64,000 bases of DNA. Source: Tahibacter harae. GTDB lineage: Bacteria > Pseudomonadota > Gammaproteobacteria > Xanthomonadales > Rhodanobacteraceae. Made by a program: the position numbers and the translations under genes. The notes under the pieces were generated by a model. That model was not told the DNA's origin. It searched no databases and worked only from the letters and a program-made list of their open reading frames with translations. The stretch lies in assembly GCF_024437735.1 (NCBI RefSeq), contig NZ_JANFQO010000004.1:124001-188000 (forward strand). Direction: 5' to 3'. This document shows positions 17,826 through 26,204 of the stretch, one piece after another. Each line of letters begins with the position of its first letter. Positions within the stretch are counted from its first letter, which is position 1.

Positions 17826-18209
17826 ATGAAATTCCTGATGCTGGTCTATACCGACGACGCCCTGATCGAAGCCCTGCCGCCCGGCGAATACGACCGCATG
17901 ATGCGCGAATGCCTGCTGCACGCCGACGAACTGCGCGCCGAAGGCAAGCTGCTGGATTCGCAGCAGCTGGAACTGCCGCGCACAGCCAAGTCCATACGCA
18001 AGCGCGGCGACAAGGTCTCGGTGCTGGACGGCCCCTTTGCCGAGACCAAGGAAATCCTCGGCGGCTTCAACCTGCTGGAAGCGGCCGATCTGGACGAGGC
18101 CCTGCGCATCGCCGAGCAATTCCCCTGGACCCGTACCGGCAGCATCGAAGTGCGGCCGGTGCGCGATATCGACCTGGTGCGCGACTGCGTCGGCGCGCAG
18201 CGCGCCTGA
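17826..18209 (+). CDS. YCII/DGPF-domain protein
   Basis: 127 residues with the YCII-related fold. The N-terminal strand MKFLMLVYTDD is followed by a long helix and the diagnostic DGPFAETKEILGGF near residues 70-83, then a DLDEALRIAEQFP helix. The family is a ferredoxin-like dimer, often encoded next to ECF sigma factors, of unknown biochemical role. Here no sigma gene is adjacent. The stop lies 16 bp from that of the convergent rarD, with a shared inverted repeat. Confidence 0.88.
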   Translation: MKFLMLVYTDDALIEALPPGEYDRMMRECLLHADELRAEGKLLDSQQLELPRTAKSIRKRGDKVSVLDGPFAETKEILGGFNLLEAADLDEALRIAEQFPWTRTGSIEVRPVRDIDLVRDCVGAQRA

Positions 18210-18222
18210 GGCGCGCCGACGC
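18187..18222. terminator. Bidirectional hairpin between convergent YCII and rarD genes
   Basis: Perfect 12-bp arms (GCGTCGGCGCGC and GCGCGCCGACGC) with a 12-base loop. The left arm lies in the end of the YCII gene and the right arm just before the rarD stop. No clear T-tract. Confidence 0.45.
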
Positions 18223-18225
18223 AAC

Positions 18226-19113
18226 TCAGACGGCGGGTGCCTTCTGCGCCCGCCAGGCGTCCCAGCTGAACAGCAGCAGCCCCAGCCAGATCAGGCCGAA
18301 GGTGATCGCGCGCGCCTGGCCGAAATGCTCGCCGTAAAAGCCCACGGCGAGCACGATGGCCAGCGATGGACTGATGTATTGCAGGAAACCGATCGTCGTA
18401 TACGGCAGGCGCTGCGCACCGGCGGCGAACAGCGCCAGCGGTATCGTGGTGACCACGCCGGCGGCCATCAGCAGCAGGTCCAGCCGCAGCGACACATGGC
18501 CGAACTGGGCCGTGCCGCTGCTCCACAGATAGACCAGATAGGCCAGCGCCAACGGCACCATCAGCGCGGTTTCCACGCCCAGGCCGTTGAGCGCATCCAG
18601 CAGCACGCGCTTGCGCAGCAGGCCGTAGAAACCGAAGGTCAGCGCCAGCGCCAGCGACACCCACGGCAGCCGGCCCAGCTCATACACCTGATAGGCCACG
18701 CCCAGGCAGGCCAGCAGCACCGCGGCCAGCTGCAGCAGGCGCAGGCGCTCGCCCAGGAACAGCACGGCCAGCAGCACGTTGATGATGGGATTGATGTAGT
18801 AGCCCAGGCTCGCATCCAGCAGATGGCCGCTGTTGACCGCGAACACGAAGATCAGCCAGTTGGCCGTAATCAGGCTGGAACTCAGCGCCAGTGTGGCGAG
18901 CAGGCGCGGATTGTCGCGGTAGTGGCGCCAGCCCACGAAACGCCGGCTCAGCAGCAGCACCAGCGCGATCAGCACGGCCGACCAGATCACCCGGTGCACG
19001 ATGATCTCCGCCGCCGGCACCTGCTGGATCAGCTTGAAATAAGCCGGCGCCACGCCCCAGAGCACGAAGGCGCCCAGCGCGTAGAACAGGCCGCGACGGT
19101 AGTTCGGATCCAC
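18226..19113 (-). CDS. rarD: RarD-type EamA-family transporter
   Basis: 295 residues with about ten transmembrane helices in two EamA halves, matching the length of E. coli RarD (296). Conserved RarD stretches are visible: RGLFYALGAFVLWGVAPAYF, AEIIVHRVIWS, LDASLGYYINPIINVLLAVL and TTIGFLQYISPSLAI. It is an inner-membrane drug/metabolite superfamily permease with poorly defined substrate; the name comes from a chloramphenicol-related phenotype. A GTG start at 19113 (V-D-P-N-Y-R-R-G) is chosen because homologues begin just before R-G-x-x-x-A-L. The longer frame to 19284 would add 57 residues unlike the family. Confidence 0.88.
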   Translation of the reverse strand: MDPNYRRGLFYALGAFVLWGVAPAYFKLIQQVPAAEIIVHRVIWSAVLIALVLLLSRRFVGWRHYRDNPRLLATLALSSSLITANWLIFVFAVNSGHLLDASLGYYINPIINVLLAVLFLGERLRLLQLAAVLLACLGVAYQVYELGRLPWVSLALALTFGFYGLLRKRVLLDALNGLGVETALMVPLALAYLVYLWSSGTAQFGHVSLRLDLLLMAAGVVTTIPLALFAAGAQRLPYTTIGFLQYISPSLAIVLAVGFYGEHFGQARAITFGLIWLGLLLFSWDAWRAQKAPAV

Positions 19114-19198
19114 GGATGGCTCGCGACGCAGGGCGGCCGCACAGTCTAGGCCGCAGGCGCTGCCTTGTATGCGGCATATGGCTAGCTTTTGGTCGAAC

Positions 19199-19543
19199 TC
19201 AGCAGACCAGCATGCCCAGATCGATGCGGTCGCCGGGCTGCAGCGGGAAGTCCAGGTCCTGCTTGGGACAGATTTCCTCCGCACCGCGGATGACGTGGAT
19301 ATCGACGGGGAATCCCGCCTCCTCCGGCGGATCGCAGAACTCGAAGAACTTGCGCTCGCCCGGCTGGTAGCCCAGGTGGGAAATGTCCGTCATCGGCACC
19401 ACGCGCACGCCGAAATGCGCCGCGTAGGCGTCCAGCGCAGCGCCCAGCGTGGCGGCCTCGGTGAAGAACGCGTTGGCGCCCTGCTCGGCATCCGGCTCCA
19501 GGCCGAAGAACCAGGGATTGGGTGGACCATGGATCTGTATCAC
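19199..19543 (-). CDS. Small hypothetical protein in operon with MFS exporter
   Basis: 114 residues starting at GTG 19543, with an excellent AGGAGA site 8 bp upstream and only 21 bp after the MFS stop, so it is cotranscribed. The sequence is acidic and soluble. It has a conserved-looking C-terminus (RGAEEICPKQDLDFPLQPG) followed by a terminal LVC. Three cysteines are at the end of FFEFC, EEIC and LVC. I recognise no family. Its position suggests that it modulates or serves the adjacent exporter (inference). Confidence 0.6.
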   Translation of the reverse strand: MIQIHGPPNPWFFGLEPDAEQGANAFFTEAATLGAALDAYAAHFGVRVVPMTDISHLGYQPGERKFFEFCDPPEEAGFPVDIHVIRGAEEICPKQDLDFPLQPGDRIDLGMLVC

Positions 19544-19564
19544 GTTGAAATCTCCTGGATTTAT

Positions 19565-20995
19565 TCAAGTAGCCGGCCGCTGCGCCACCTTGGGCTCGGC
19601 GATCTCGCCGCCGGGTTTCGCCTTGCCGGCCATTTCCGCGCCGGCGTCGGCCGGCAGCCGCCACAGCGCCCAGGCCGATGTCGCCGAAAGCAGGCCGACC
19701 ACGGCGAAGGCGATGGTGAAGCTGGCCGGCGCGGTTTCCGCATGACCGCCGGCCATGGCCGCCAGCTGCAGCGCGTAGCCGCCTATGGCCACGCCCAGGC
19801 TCAGCGACAGCTGCTGCATCATGCCCGCCAGGCTGCTGGCCTGTCCCATGCGCGCGGGGTCGACCTCGGCATAGCTGATGGCATTGAGGCTGGTGAACTG
19901 CAGCGAGCGGAAGCAGCCGGCGAGCAGCAGCACGCCGGTGATGAACAGGTGCGGCGTATCGGCGCGGAACAGGCCGTAGCCGGCCAGCAGGGCCGAGGCG
20001 ATCAGCGCATTGAACAGCAGCACGCGGCGGAAACCGTAGCGGCGCAGGATGCTGGCCGCCAGCGTCTTCATGAACATGGCGCCCGCGGCGGAGGCGAAGG
20101 TAATCAGCCCCGACTGCAGCGGATTCAGGCCGAAGCCCAGCTGCAGCATCAGCGGCAGCAGGAACGGCGTCGCGCCCACGCCGATGCGGAACAGCGAGCC
20201 GCCGAGCACGCCGGCGCGGAACGTGGGCAGGCGAAAGAGTTGCAGATCCAGCAGCGGCCGCGGATGGCTCAGCGCGTGGCGCACATAGGCGGCCAGTGCG
20301 GCCAGGCCCAGCGCCAGACAGCCCAGCGCCACCCACAGCGGCACCAGATGGCGGCCCACGGTGGAGAAGCCGAACAGGGCCAGCGCCAGGCCCACGCCGG
20401 AGAGCAGGAAGCCGTTCCAGTCCAGCGGCCCCGGCGGCTCGCGCAGATTGGGCACATAGCGCAATCCCAGGGCGATGCCGAGCAGGCCCATCGGAATATT
20501 GATCAGGAAGATCCAGCGCCAGTCGAACCAGGTCACGATCAGCCCGCCCAGCGGCGGCCCCAGCATGGGCCCGACCAGGGCCGGTATGGTCAGCCAGCTC
20601 AGCGCAACGACCAGCTCGCTCTTGGGCACCGTGCGCAGCAGCACCAGCCGCCCCACCGGCACCATCAGCGCGCCGCCCATGCCCTGGACGAAGCGCGCCG
20701 CCACCAGCGTAGGCAGCGAAACGCTCGCGGCGCAGCCGACGGAGCCCAGCAGGAACACGCCTATGGCCAGCACAAAGGTGGTGCGCGCGCCGAAGCGGTC
20801 GGCGATCCAGCCGCTGACCGGGATGAACACGGCCAGCGCGACCAGATAGGTGGTCAGCGCGAGCTTGAGCGCGACCGGCGCAGTGCCCAGGTCGGCCGCT
20901 ATCGCCGGCAGCGCGGTGGCGATCGCGGTGGAGTCCATGTTCTCGATGAACAGCGCGCAGGCGATGATCAGCGGAAGCAGGCGCTCTTGCCTCAT
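19565..20995 (-). CDS. MFS multidrug exporter, DHA2 (14-TMS) family
   Basis: 476 residues with about 14 hydrophobic helices. MFS motif A is seen as GWIADRFGAR near residues 62-71, and the EmrB/QacA-type N-terminus FIENMDSTAIATALPAI is typical of drug:H+ antiporters. Motif C-like GPMLGPPLGG is near 140-150. It should export hydrophobic compounds with proton antiport at the inner membrane. No HlyD-like adaptor gene is next to it. The following 114-residue gene is in the same transcript. Confidence 0.9.
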   Translation of the reverse strand: MRQERLLPLIIACALFIENMDSTAIATALPAIAADLGTAPVALKLALTTYLVALAVFIPVSGWIADRFGARTTFVLAIGVFLLGSVGCAASVSLPTLVAARFVQGMGGALMVPVGRLVLLRTVPKSELVVALSWLTIPALVGPMLGPPLGGLIVTWFDWRWIFLINIPMGLLGIALGLRYVPNLREPPGPLDWNGFLLSGVGLALALFGFSTVGRHLVPLWVALGCLALGLAALAAYVRHALSHPRPLLDLQLFRLPTFRAGVLGGSLFRIGVGATPFLLPLMLQLGFGLNPLQSGLITFASAAGAMFMKTLAASILRRYGFRRVLLFNALIASALLAGYGLFRADTPHLFITGVLLLAGCFRSLQFTSLNAISYAEVDPARMGQASSLAGMMQQLSLSLGVAIGGYALQLAAMAGGHAETAPASFTIAFAVVGLLSATSAWALWRLPADAGAEMAGKAKPGGEIAEPKVAQRPAT

Positions 20996-21140
20996 GCGGC
21001 GCCTTCCGTGGCGGTGATCGTCAGACGGCGCAGCGCGGCGGTGCCCATGGGCGCATTATCGCCGCGGCGCGTGATCCAGGCGTGTGCCAGGATTCACAGG
21101 ACCTTGGTCCATGCGCCGGCGCCGCGAAACGCGTACGCGA

Positions 21141-23777
21141 TCACTCGAAGCCGGCAGCGAACAGCGCGTCGCCGACCCTGGCCACACGCCACAGCTCGCG
21201 GCCGTGACGACCGTCGTCGGCGGCCAGGTAGGCGGCATCCGTTGTACGTCCGAGGTAACCGGGCAAGGAACTGCCCGGCCCGGGGAACAAGTCGCGCAGC
21301 AGCCGCACGTCGCTGCCGTCGGCAGTGATGACGCAGGGCTCATGCCCGATCGCGGCGGACATGCAGATAAACAACACGCGCTCCTCATCCAGCGCACCGA
21401 GCAGACTGTATGGCGTCAGGCCCGGCGGCAGTGCCACGGTGCGCGTACCCGCCGGCGTGCCGTCAGTGACGAAATAGCGCGTGGAGGTCCAGCCGACTAC
21501 GACGAAGTGGGCGTAGCCGCCGGCTGCGGCCAGCCCGTGCACGACATCGCCGGACGCCGCCGGGAACAGCACGGCGGTGCCTGCCGCCGTGCCGTCGCTG
21601 CTGTACACCTCGGCAGAGTTGGCCAGGATCAGCCGTGACCCCAGGCGCAACACATCGCTGGCGGCCGGCGGGTACGGTGCAATACGCGCCGTACCCGCCG
21701 TCGTGCCGTCGCTCGCGTACAGGCCGCAATCCTGCGGCTGGCCCGACACGCACGCGCCGAATACCAGGCGGCCGCCGAGTTCAGGTACGGGCGGACTATA
21801 CGCCCCCGGATATACGCTGACTCCGGCGACGCGGAAGGTGCCGGGCGCTGTGCCGTCGCTGCGCCACAGCCCACGCGCCGGCTCGCGATTTTCGGTATCG
21901 CCGAAGAACAGCACCACATTGCCGATGCTGCCGATCATCCGGTAGTAGCCGTTGAAACCCGGCCAGATCAGGCTTGCCGCCGGATCGCCGTCACGATAGG
22001 CGCAGAGGCTGTCCGGAGCGCCAGCCAGGTCGCAGCCGAACACCGCACCGCTGCTGCCCAGCGCCAGCATTTCTGAATACGTGGAATCATTCCACAGCGG
22101 CGTGGCGGCACTAAGTGCGGCATCGACGCGGTAGACCGCCCCGTACGGCGGTGAATCGGCGCTGGTGCGGAACAGCAGGCCGTCGCCGGCGCGCAGGATC
22201 TGCTGCGCCTGCAATCCATCGTACGCGCTGCGCGGAAGCCCCCAGGTGCCGGCTGCGGTGCCGTCGGTGCGCCACAGCGTCGATGCGTCGCCGCCGGCCG
22301 CCGGCGTGGCAGCTACATGGCTGAAGTACAGCACGTTGCCGATCGCAGGCTGCTGTATCCCGGTATAGCCGACACCGTGGGCGGTGGACTGGCGGATGTC
22401 AGCAATGCGATAACTGCCCGCGGCCGTACCGTCGCTGCGCCAGAGCTCTGCGCCGTATTCGTCGTAGCCAACGCCCACGGCGATGTCGCCGAGCACGGCT
22501 GGAAGGCCTTCGCGGAACTGGAAACCGGAAATCGTGCTGGTATCGCCGAACCCGGCGATGGTGCCGGTGGCGGTGTCGAGCCGGTAGTTCTTGAAATCGG
22601 CGGAGAAGACCAGGTTCGCGCCGATGCTGACCAGCTCCGGCTCCCAGCGCAGCACCTGTCCGGCCTGGACCGGGAATACGCTGCGCGTCCCTGCCGCGGT
22701 GCCGTCGCTGAGCACGACGCGATAAGTGCGATCGTTCACGCTGGCCTGCGCTGTCGGCGCAATCAGGACGAGCTTGCCGCCAATCGCACGCAGGCGCGAG
22801 TCGACCGCGAACGGCGCGGGCCAGCTCGCCAGCGGCTGTGCCTCGCCGGCGCGCCACAGGCGCTGCTGATCGGCGCTGCGATCGGTCAGGTAAGCCGTAT
22901 CGGCCAGGGTCGCAAGGCCCGCGGGGACACCGTCGCCCTGGACCACGACACCGGTGCCGGCGACCGAGCCGTCGCTGCGCCAGAGCCGCCAGCCCGGCTG
23001 CCCCGCCGGCGATGGCTGCAGGAAATAGCAGTAGTTGGTACTGCGCGCGACGAAGGTGGTGGTGCCACCGTAGCTGCTGCTGTTGACCAGCTCCAGCGGC
23101 GTATTGGCGCTGCCGTCCAGCAGCAGCAGCGACTGCAGCGCATAGTTCCCGCTCGCTGCGAGCACGAGCCTGCCATCGGGCAGGGCGCAGAACCGGGTCA
23201 TCTCCTGCCAGTTGGATGCGCCCGGCAAGACCGTGAGTTTGTGCGTGCCCGCGACGGTGCCGTCCGTCGTCCACAGGCTGTGATCGTGCTGCATGGAGAA
23301 ATAGCTGTGCGTGCGGGTGGACTCGCGCGCTTCGACCACAGGTCCCAGGCCGTAGGTCTCGGGATAGTCGACCAGCAACTGCACCTCGCGTGTGCCGGTG
23401 TGCAGCGACCAGACGCGTTCGCGCTGGTTTTCACGGCCGGCGACGATGAGGTAGTCACCCGCCTGCCCGACCACCACCGCCCCGGAAGACGCCGGCCCCG
23501 GCACGATGTCGCCGAACAGTTCAGCCGAACCCGGTGTGCCGTTGCTGACGAAGATCTCCGCACCGCTCAGCGGCGTGGACGCGGTGAAATAGACCTTGCC
23601 GCCCTGGCTGTGGAAGGTGTGCAGCCACGAGCCTTCTTTCAGCGGCGCGGTATTGAAATCGCGAACCAGCTCCAGACTCACGGGACCGATCTCGGCAGCA
23701 GCGGCGGCGCCGGCCAGCAGCAGCGCGGCCACTGCACAACGACGAGCCCGGGTGGTCAGCGGTGCGGCAATGTTCAT
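21141..23777 (-). CDS. Secreted protein with ELWxSDGTxxGT beta-propeller repeats
   Basis: 878 residues with a signal peptide (AVAALLLAGAAAAAE). At least eight copies of a hyalin-like propeller motif are visible: LWTTDGTVAGT, LWRSDGSVAGT, LWRSDGTAAGS, LWRTDGTAAGT, LWRSDGTAPGT, LYASDGTTAGT, VYSSDGTAAGT and YFVTDGTPAGT. They are spaced 40-140 residues apart, consistent with a large exported propeller of unknown ligand. The C-terminus GRELWRVARVGDALFAAGFE carries the shared GFE tail. ATG 23777 gives a complete signal peptide. Confidence 0.85.
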   Translation of the reverse strand: MNIAAPLTTRARRCAVAALLLAGAAAAAEIGPVSLELVRDFNTAPLKEGSWLHTFHSQGGKVYFTASTPLSGAEIFVSNGTPGSAELFGDIVPGPASSGAVVVGQAGDYLIVAGRENQRERVWSLHTGTREVQLLVDYPETYGLGPVVEARESTRTHSYFSMQHDHSLWTTDGTVAGTHKLTVLPGASNWQEMTRFCALPDGRLVLAASGNYALQSLLLLDGSANTPLELVNSSSYGGTTTFVARSTNYCYFLQPSPAGQPGWRLWRSDGSVAGTGVVVQGDGVPAGLATLADTAYLTDRSADQQRLWRAGEAQPLASWPAPFAVDSRLRAIGGKLVLIAPTAQASVNDRTYRVVLSDGTAAGTRSVFPVQAGQVLRWEPELVSIGANLVFSADFKNYRLDTATGTIAGFGDTSTISGFQFREGLPAVLGDIAVGVGYDEYGAELWRSDGTAAGSYRIADIRQSTAHGVGYTGIQQPAIGNVLYFSHVAATPAAGGDASTLWRTDGTAAGTWGLPRSAYDGLQAQQILRAGDGLLFRTSADSPPYGAVYRVDAALSAATPLWNDSTYSEMLALGSSGAVFGCDLAGAPDSLCAYRDGDPAASLIWPGFNGYYRMIGSIGNVVLFFGDTENREPARGLWRSDGTAPGTFRVAGVSVYPGAYSPPVPELGGRLVFGACVSGQPQDCGLYASDGTTAGTARIAPYPPAASDVLRLGSRLILANSAEVYSSDGTAAGTAVLFPAASGDVVHGLAAAGGYAHFVVVGWTSTRYFVTDGTPAGTRTVALPPGLTPYSLLGALDEERVLFICMSAAIGHEPCVITADGSDVRLLRDLFPGPGSSLPGYLGRTTDAAYLAADDGRHGRELWRVARVGDALFAAGFE

Positions 23778-23866
23778 GAAACTTCCTGGGAAACTTGTTT
23801 ATGTCGGTCCTGCGCACAGGCCGCGAATCATCGCCTCCAGTCCCGCGCAGGGCAATGTACGCCCGG

Positions 23867-25066
23867 TCAGAATTGGCCGGGCGAAGCCTGGAAACCGTCG
23901 CTGAAGATCGCATCCACGACCACGGCGCGGTAGAGCACCGCATCGTTGACGCCATAGCTGCCGACCCAGAGTTCGCCCTGGGCGGTCTGGCCGAAGGCGG
24001 TGGGATTGCGCGGCAGCGCACCGACCTGGGCCACGTCCCAGACCAGTTCGTCGGCGCTGCTGGCGGCGAATACGCGGTTGGAACAGAAATCCGCGTAGAC
24101 GTAGCTGCCTTCGAGCTGGCTCAGCACCGTATTGCGCAGGCGCAGCCCGCCGATCACGGCGCAGCCGTCGTTGTGCGAATACTCGATCAGCGGCAGCCAC
24201 AGCCCGCTGCTGTCGCAGCCCGCATTCGGATAGCAATGCGTGCCTTCCATGCGGTTCCAGCCGAAATTCACCCCGGCCGGTGTGGCCGCAGGCACCAGGC
24301 TGACCTCCTCCCACAGCGACTGGCCCACATCGCTGACCCACAGATCACCGGTGAGCGCATCGAAACTGAAACGGTAGGGATTGCGCAGCCCCAGCGCCCA
24401 GATCTCCGGCCGCGCGCCCATCGTGGCCAGGAACGGATTGTCGGCCGGGATGCCGTAGGGCTGGCCGGACGGAACATTGTTCACATCAATGCGAAGTATC
24501 TTTCCGTACAACTCCGCCAGCGACTGCGGATCGTGCACCGGCGTGAACGGCGGCCCGCCGTCGCCGCAGCCGATGTAGAGAAACCCGTCCGGCCCGAAGC
24601 GCACCTCGTTGCAGTTGTGGGTGGGGTGGGGCTCACTCAGGGTCAGCAGTTCCGTTTCCGACGCCGGATCCGCCGCCAGCACCGGCCCCGGCAGCAGGCG
24701 GAAGCGCGCGATACGCGAGGAATCGTCGCTGCGGATGTAGTGCAGATAGACATAGGGATTGGCCGGAAACGCCGGCGCCAGCGCGAACCCGGTCAGTCCC
24801 TGCTCGAAGCCGACCGAGCGCGTGCGGTCGGTGATATCGAGGAACGGTGTGGCCCGCAGCACACCGTTCTCCACCAGCCGCACCCGGCCGGACTGCTCGG
24901 CCACCCAGACCTTGTCTGGATAGAACGGCGTGGCGGTGATCGTGGTGAGGCGGTCCAGGCCGGTGGCTACGGGCTGGAATTGCAGCAGATTGGCGGCGCC
25001 GGCCATGCACAGCGGCGCCGCGGCGAGTACAGCGATGACGGCAATGCGCAAAGCCTGAGCGTTCAC
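23867..25066 (-). CDS. Secreted PQQ-dependent sugar (sorbosone/glucose-type) dehydrogenase family protein
   Basis: 399 residues from GTG 25066, which has a strong GGGGGAGG site; the longer frame to 25285 lacks one. A signal peptide covers about 1-27. The GSDH-type six-bladed propeller shows EQSGRVRLVENG, GFEQGLTGFALAPAF, NEVRFGPDGFLYIGCGDGG, GKILRIDVNN, ALGLRNPYRFSFD and LWVSDVGQ. The family oxidises sugars or sugar alcohols in the periplasm using PQQ. No PQQ biosynthesis gene lies in the window. The C-terminus AIFSDGFQASPGQF carries the shared tail motif with an eight-residue extension. It is separated by 89 bp from the next minus-strand propeller gene. Confidence 0.88.
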   Translation of the reverse strand: MNAQALRIAVIAVLAAAPLCMAGAANLLQFQPVATGLDRLTTITATPFYPDKVWVAEQSGRVRLVENGVLRATPFLDITDRTRSVGFEQGLTGFALAPAFPANPYVYLHYIRSDDSSRIARFRLLPGPVLAADPASETELLTLSEPHPTHNCNEVRFGPDGFLYIGCGDGGPPFTPVHDPQSLAELYGKILRIDVNNVPSGQPYGIPADNPFLATMGARPEIWALGLRNPYRFSFDALTGDLWVSDVGQSLWEEVSLVPAATPAGVNFGWNRMEGTHCYPNAGCDSSGLWLPLIEYSHNDGCAVIGGLRLRNTVLSQLEGSYVYADFCSNRVFAASSADELVWDVAQVGALPRNPTAFGQTAQGELWVGSYGVNDAVLYRAVVVDAIFSDGFQASPGQF

Positions 25067-25208
25067 GCCGCCTCCCCCGAAAGCGGATACCAGCCGCCAT
25101 TCTATAGCGTATGAAAACCGGCACGGATGCGGCCTGCGCGCGGCATACGGCGACGGCGCGCAGCACGTAGCGGCTGGCGCGCGACGCGGGCCTTTCGCAC
25201 CCGGTGTT

Positions 25209-25270
25209 CGGGATTCGGGATGAAGGGATACGGAATTCAGAGCGAAAGGCGCGTTTACAAGTCCCGAACC
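25209..25270. repeat. Dispersed GGGATTCGGGAT repeat, copy 2
   Basis: CGGGATTCGGGAT at 25209-25221, then GAAGGGATACGGAATTC and a GCGTTTACAAGTCCCGAAC segment, parallel to copy 1 at 16639-16709. It sits in the 244-bp gap between two minus-strand genes. Confidence 0.6.
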
Positions 25271-25310
25271 ATCAAACCCGCTCACCCATCGACCGCACGC
25301 TGCGGCAGCA

Positions 25311-25967
25311 CTATTCGATGCTGTCTTCGATCAGCTGCAGCGGCGAATCCAGTGTCTGCACGCCGCCGCGTTCTTCTTCCGAGCACAGCTCGCGCTGCAG
25401 CGGCGTCGCGGCGAAGCAGAATGGCACCAGGATCCAGCCCGTACTCGGCCGGCCGGCGACCAGCTCGGGCAGGAAGCGCCAGTCCTCCAGCGCACGCCGC
25501 GCCGCGCGCACCAGCTTGTCCGGCGCGCCGGCGGATTCCACCGAAACCTGGCCGCAGCTGCCATCGTTGCGCACCCGGCAGCGCAGCAGCACGCCGCCGG
25601 CCTGGCCGCGTTCGCCGGCGTTGACGGTGTAGTCGGGCATGACCGTGCGCACGGCCTCCAGGCCGCTGTGCACGGCATCGACGACCGGCACCAGGCTCAC
25701 GCCCTGCCGCTCCAGATGCAGCGCAATGCTCAGCGTGGTCTCGGTGACCAGCTCGTCGTGGGCGCCCTCGACCGGCTCGAAGCGCCAGTCTTCCATGCGC
25801 CGGCGCAGCTCGGTTTCGAGTTCGGGCGCAGGCGGGTTGCGGAATTCGGCGGCGATGATCGCACCGTCGGCGGAAACGCGTACGCGCGCGAACAGCATGG
25901 GCAGCGAGGTGTCGGCAGGCGCCGCCACCGTAGCGGTGGCCAGGGTCAGCAGCAGGGCCGGCAGCAT
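25311..25967 (-). CDS. Exported protein with two TonB C-terminal-like domains
   Basis: 218 residues with a short signal peptide (LPALLLTLATATVAAPA). Two segments resemble the TonB C-terminal fold: RVRVSADGAIIAAEF with MEDWRFEP at about 27-65, and CRVRNDGSCGQVSVES with ALEDWRFLP at about 129-165. There is no N-terminal TonB transmembrane anchor or proline-rich linker, so this is not a classical energy transducer. It may be a periplasmic protein using the same fold. GGAGGAA precedes the ATG. Role unknown. Confidence 0.65.
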   Translation of the reverse strand: MLPALLLTLATATVAAPADTSLPMLFARVRVSADGAIIAAEFRNPPAPELETELRRRMEDWRFEPVEGAHDELVTETTLSIALHLERQGVSLVPVVDAVHSGLEAVRTVMPDYTVNAGERGQAGGVLLRCRVRNDGSCGQVSVESAGAPDKLVRAARRALEDWRFLPELVAGRPSTGWILVPFCFAATPLQRELCSEEERGGVQTLDSPLQLIEDSIE

Positions 25968-26168
25968 GGGAATTCCTCCGCGCTGCCGCCGCCTGCGGCC
26001 AGGCGGCGGCTCAAGGGACGCTCATGGTGTAGCGGACGGCGGCGCGGCTCAAGGGATCAGGGCAGCTCCAAGCCGCTGGAGAACATCCTTCCGCCGCTGT
26101 GACGATTCGCCGGCGCCCAGGCCCATGAAGCCGTTGCCGATGAAGTAGTAGAGCACGATAGAAACCTG

Positions 26169-26196
26169 GGCCCGCATTCCAGCCGGAATGCGGGCC
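26169..26196 (-). terminator. Rho-independent-like terminator of aceE
   Basis: Perfect 12-bp stem GGCCCGCATTCC/GGAATGCGGGCC with a 4-base loop, 9 bp past the aceE stop. In the aceE direction it is followed by CAGGTTTCTATC, a short T-rich run. Confidence 0.75.
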
Positions 26197-26204
26197 TGCG
26201 AACA

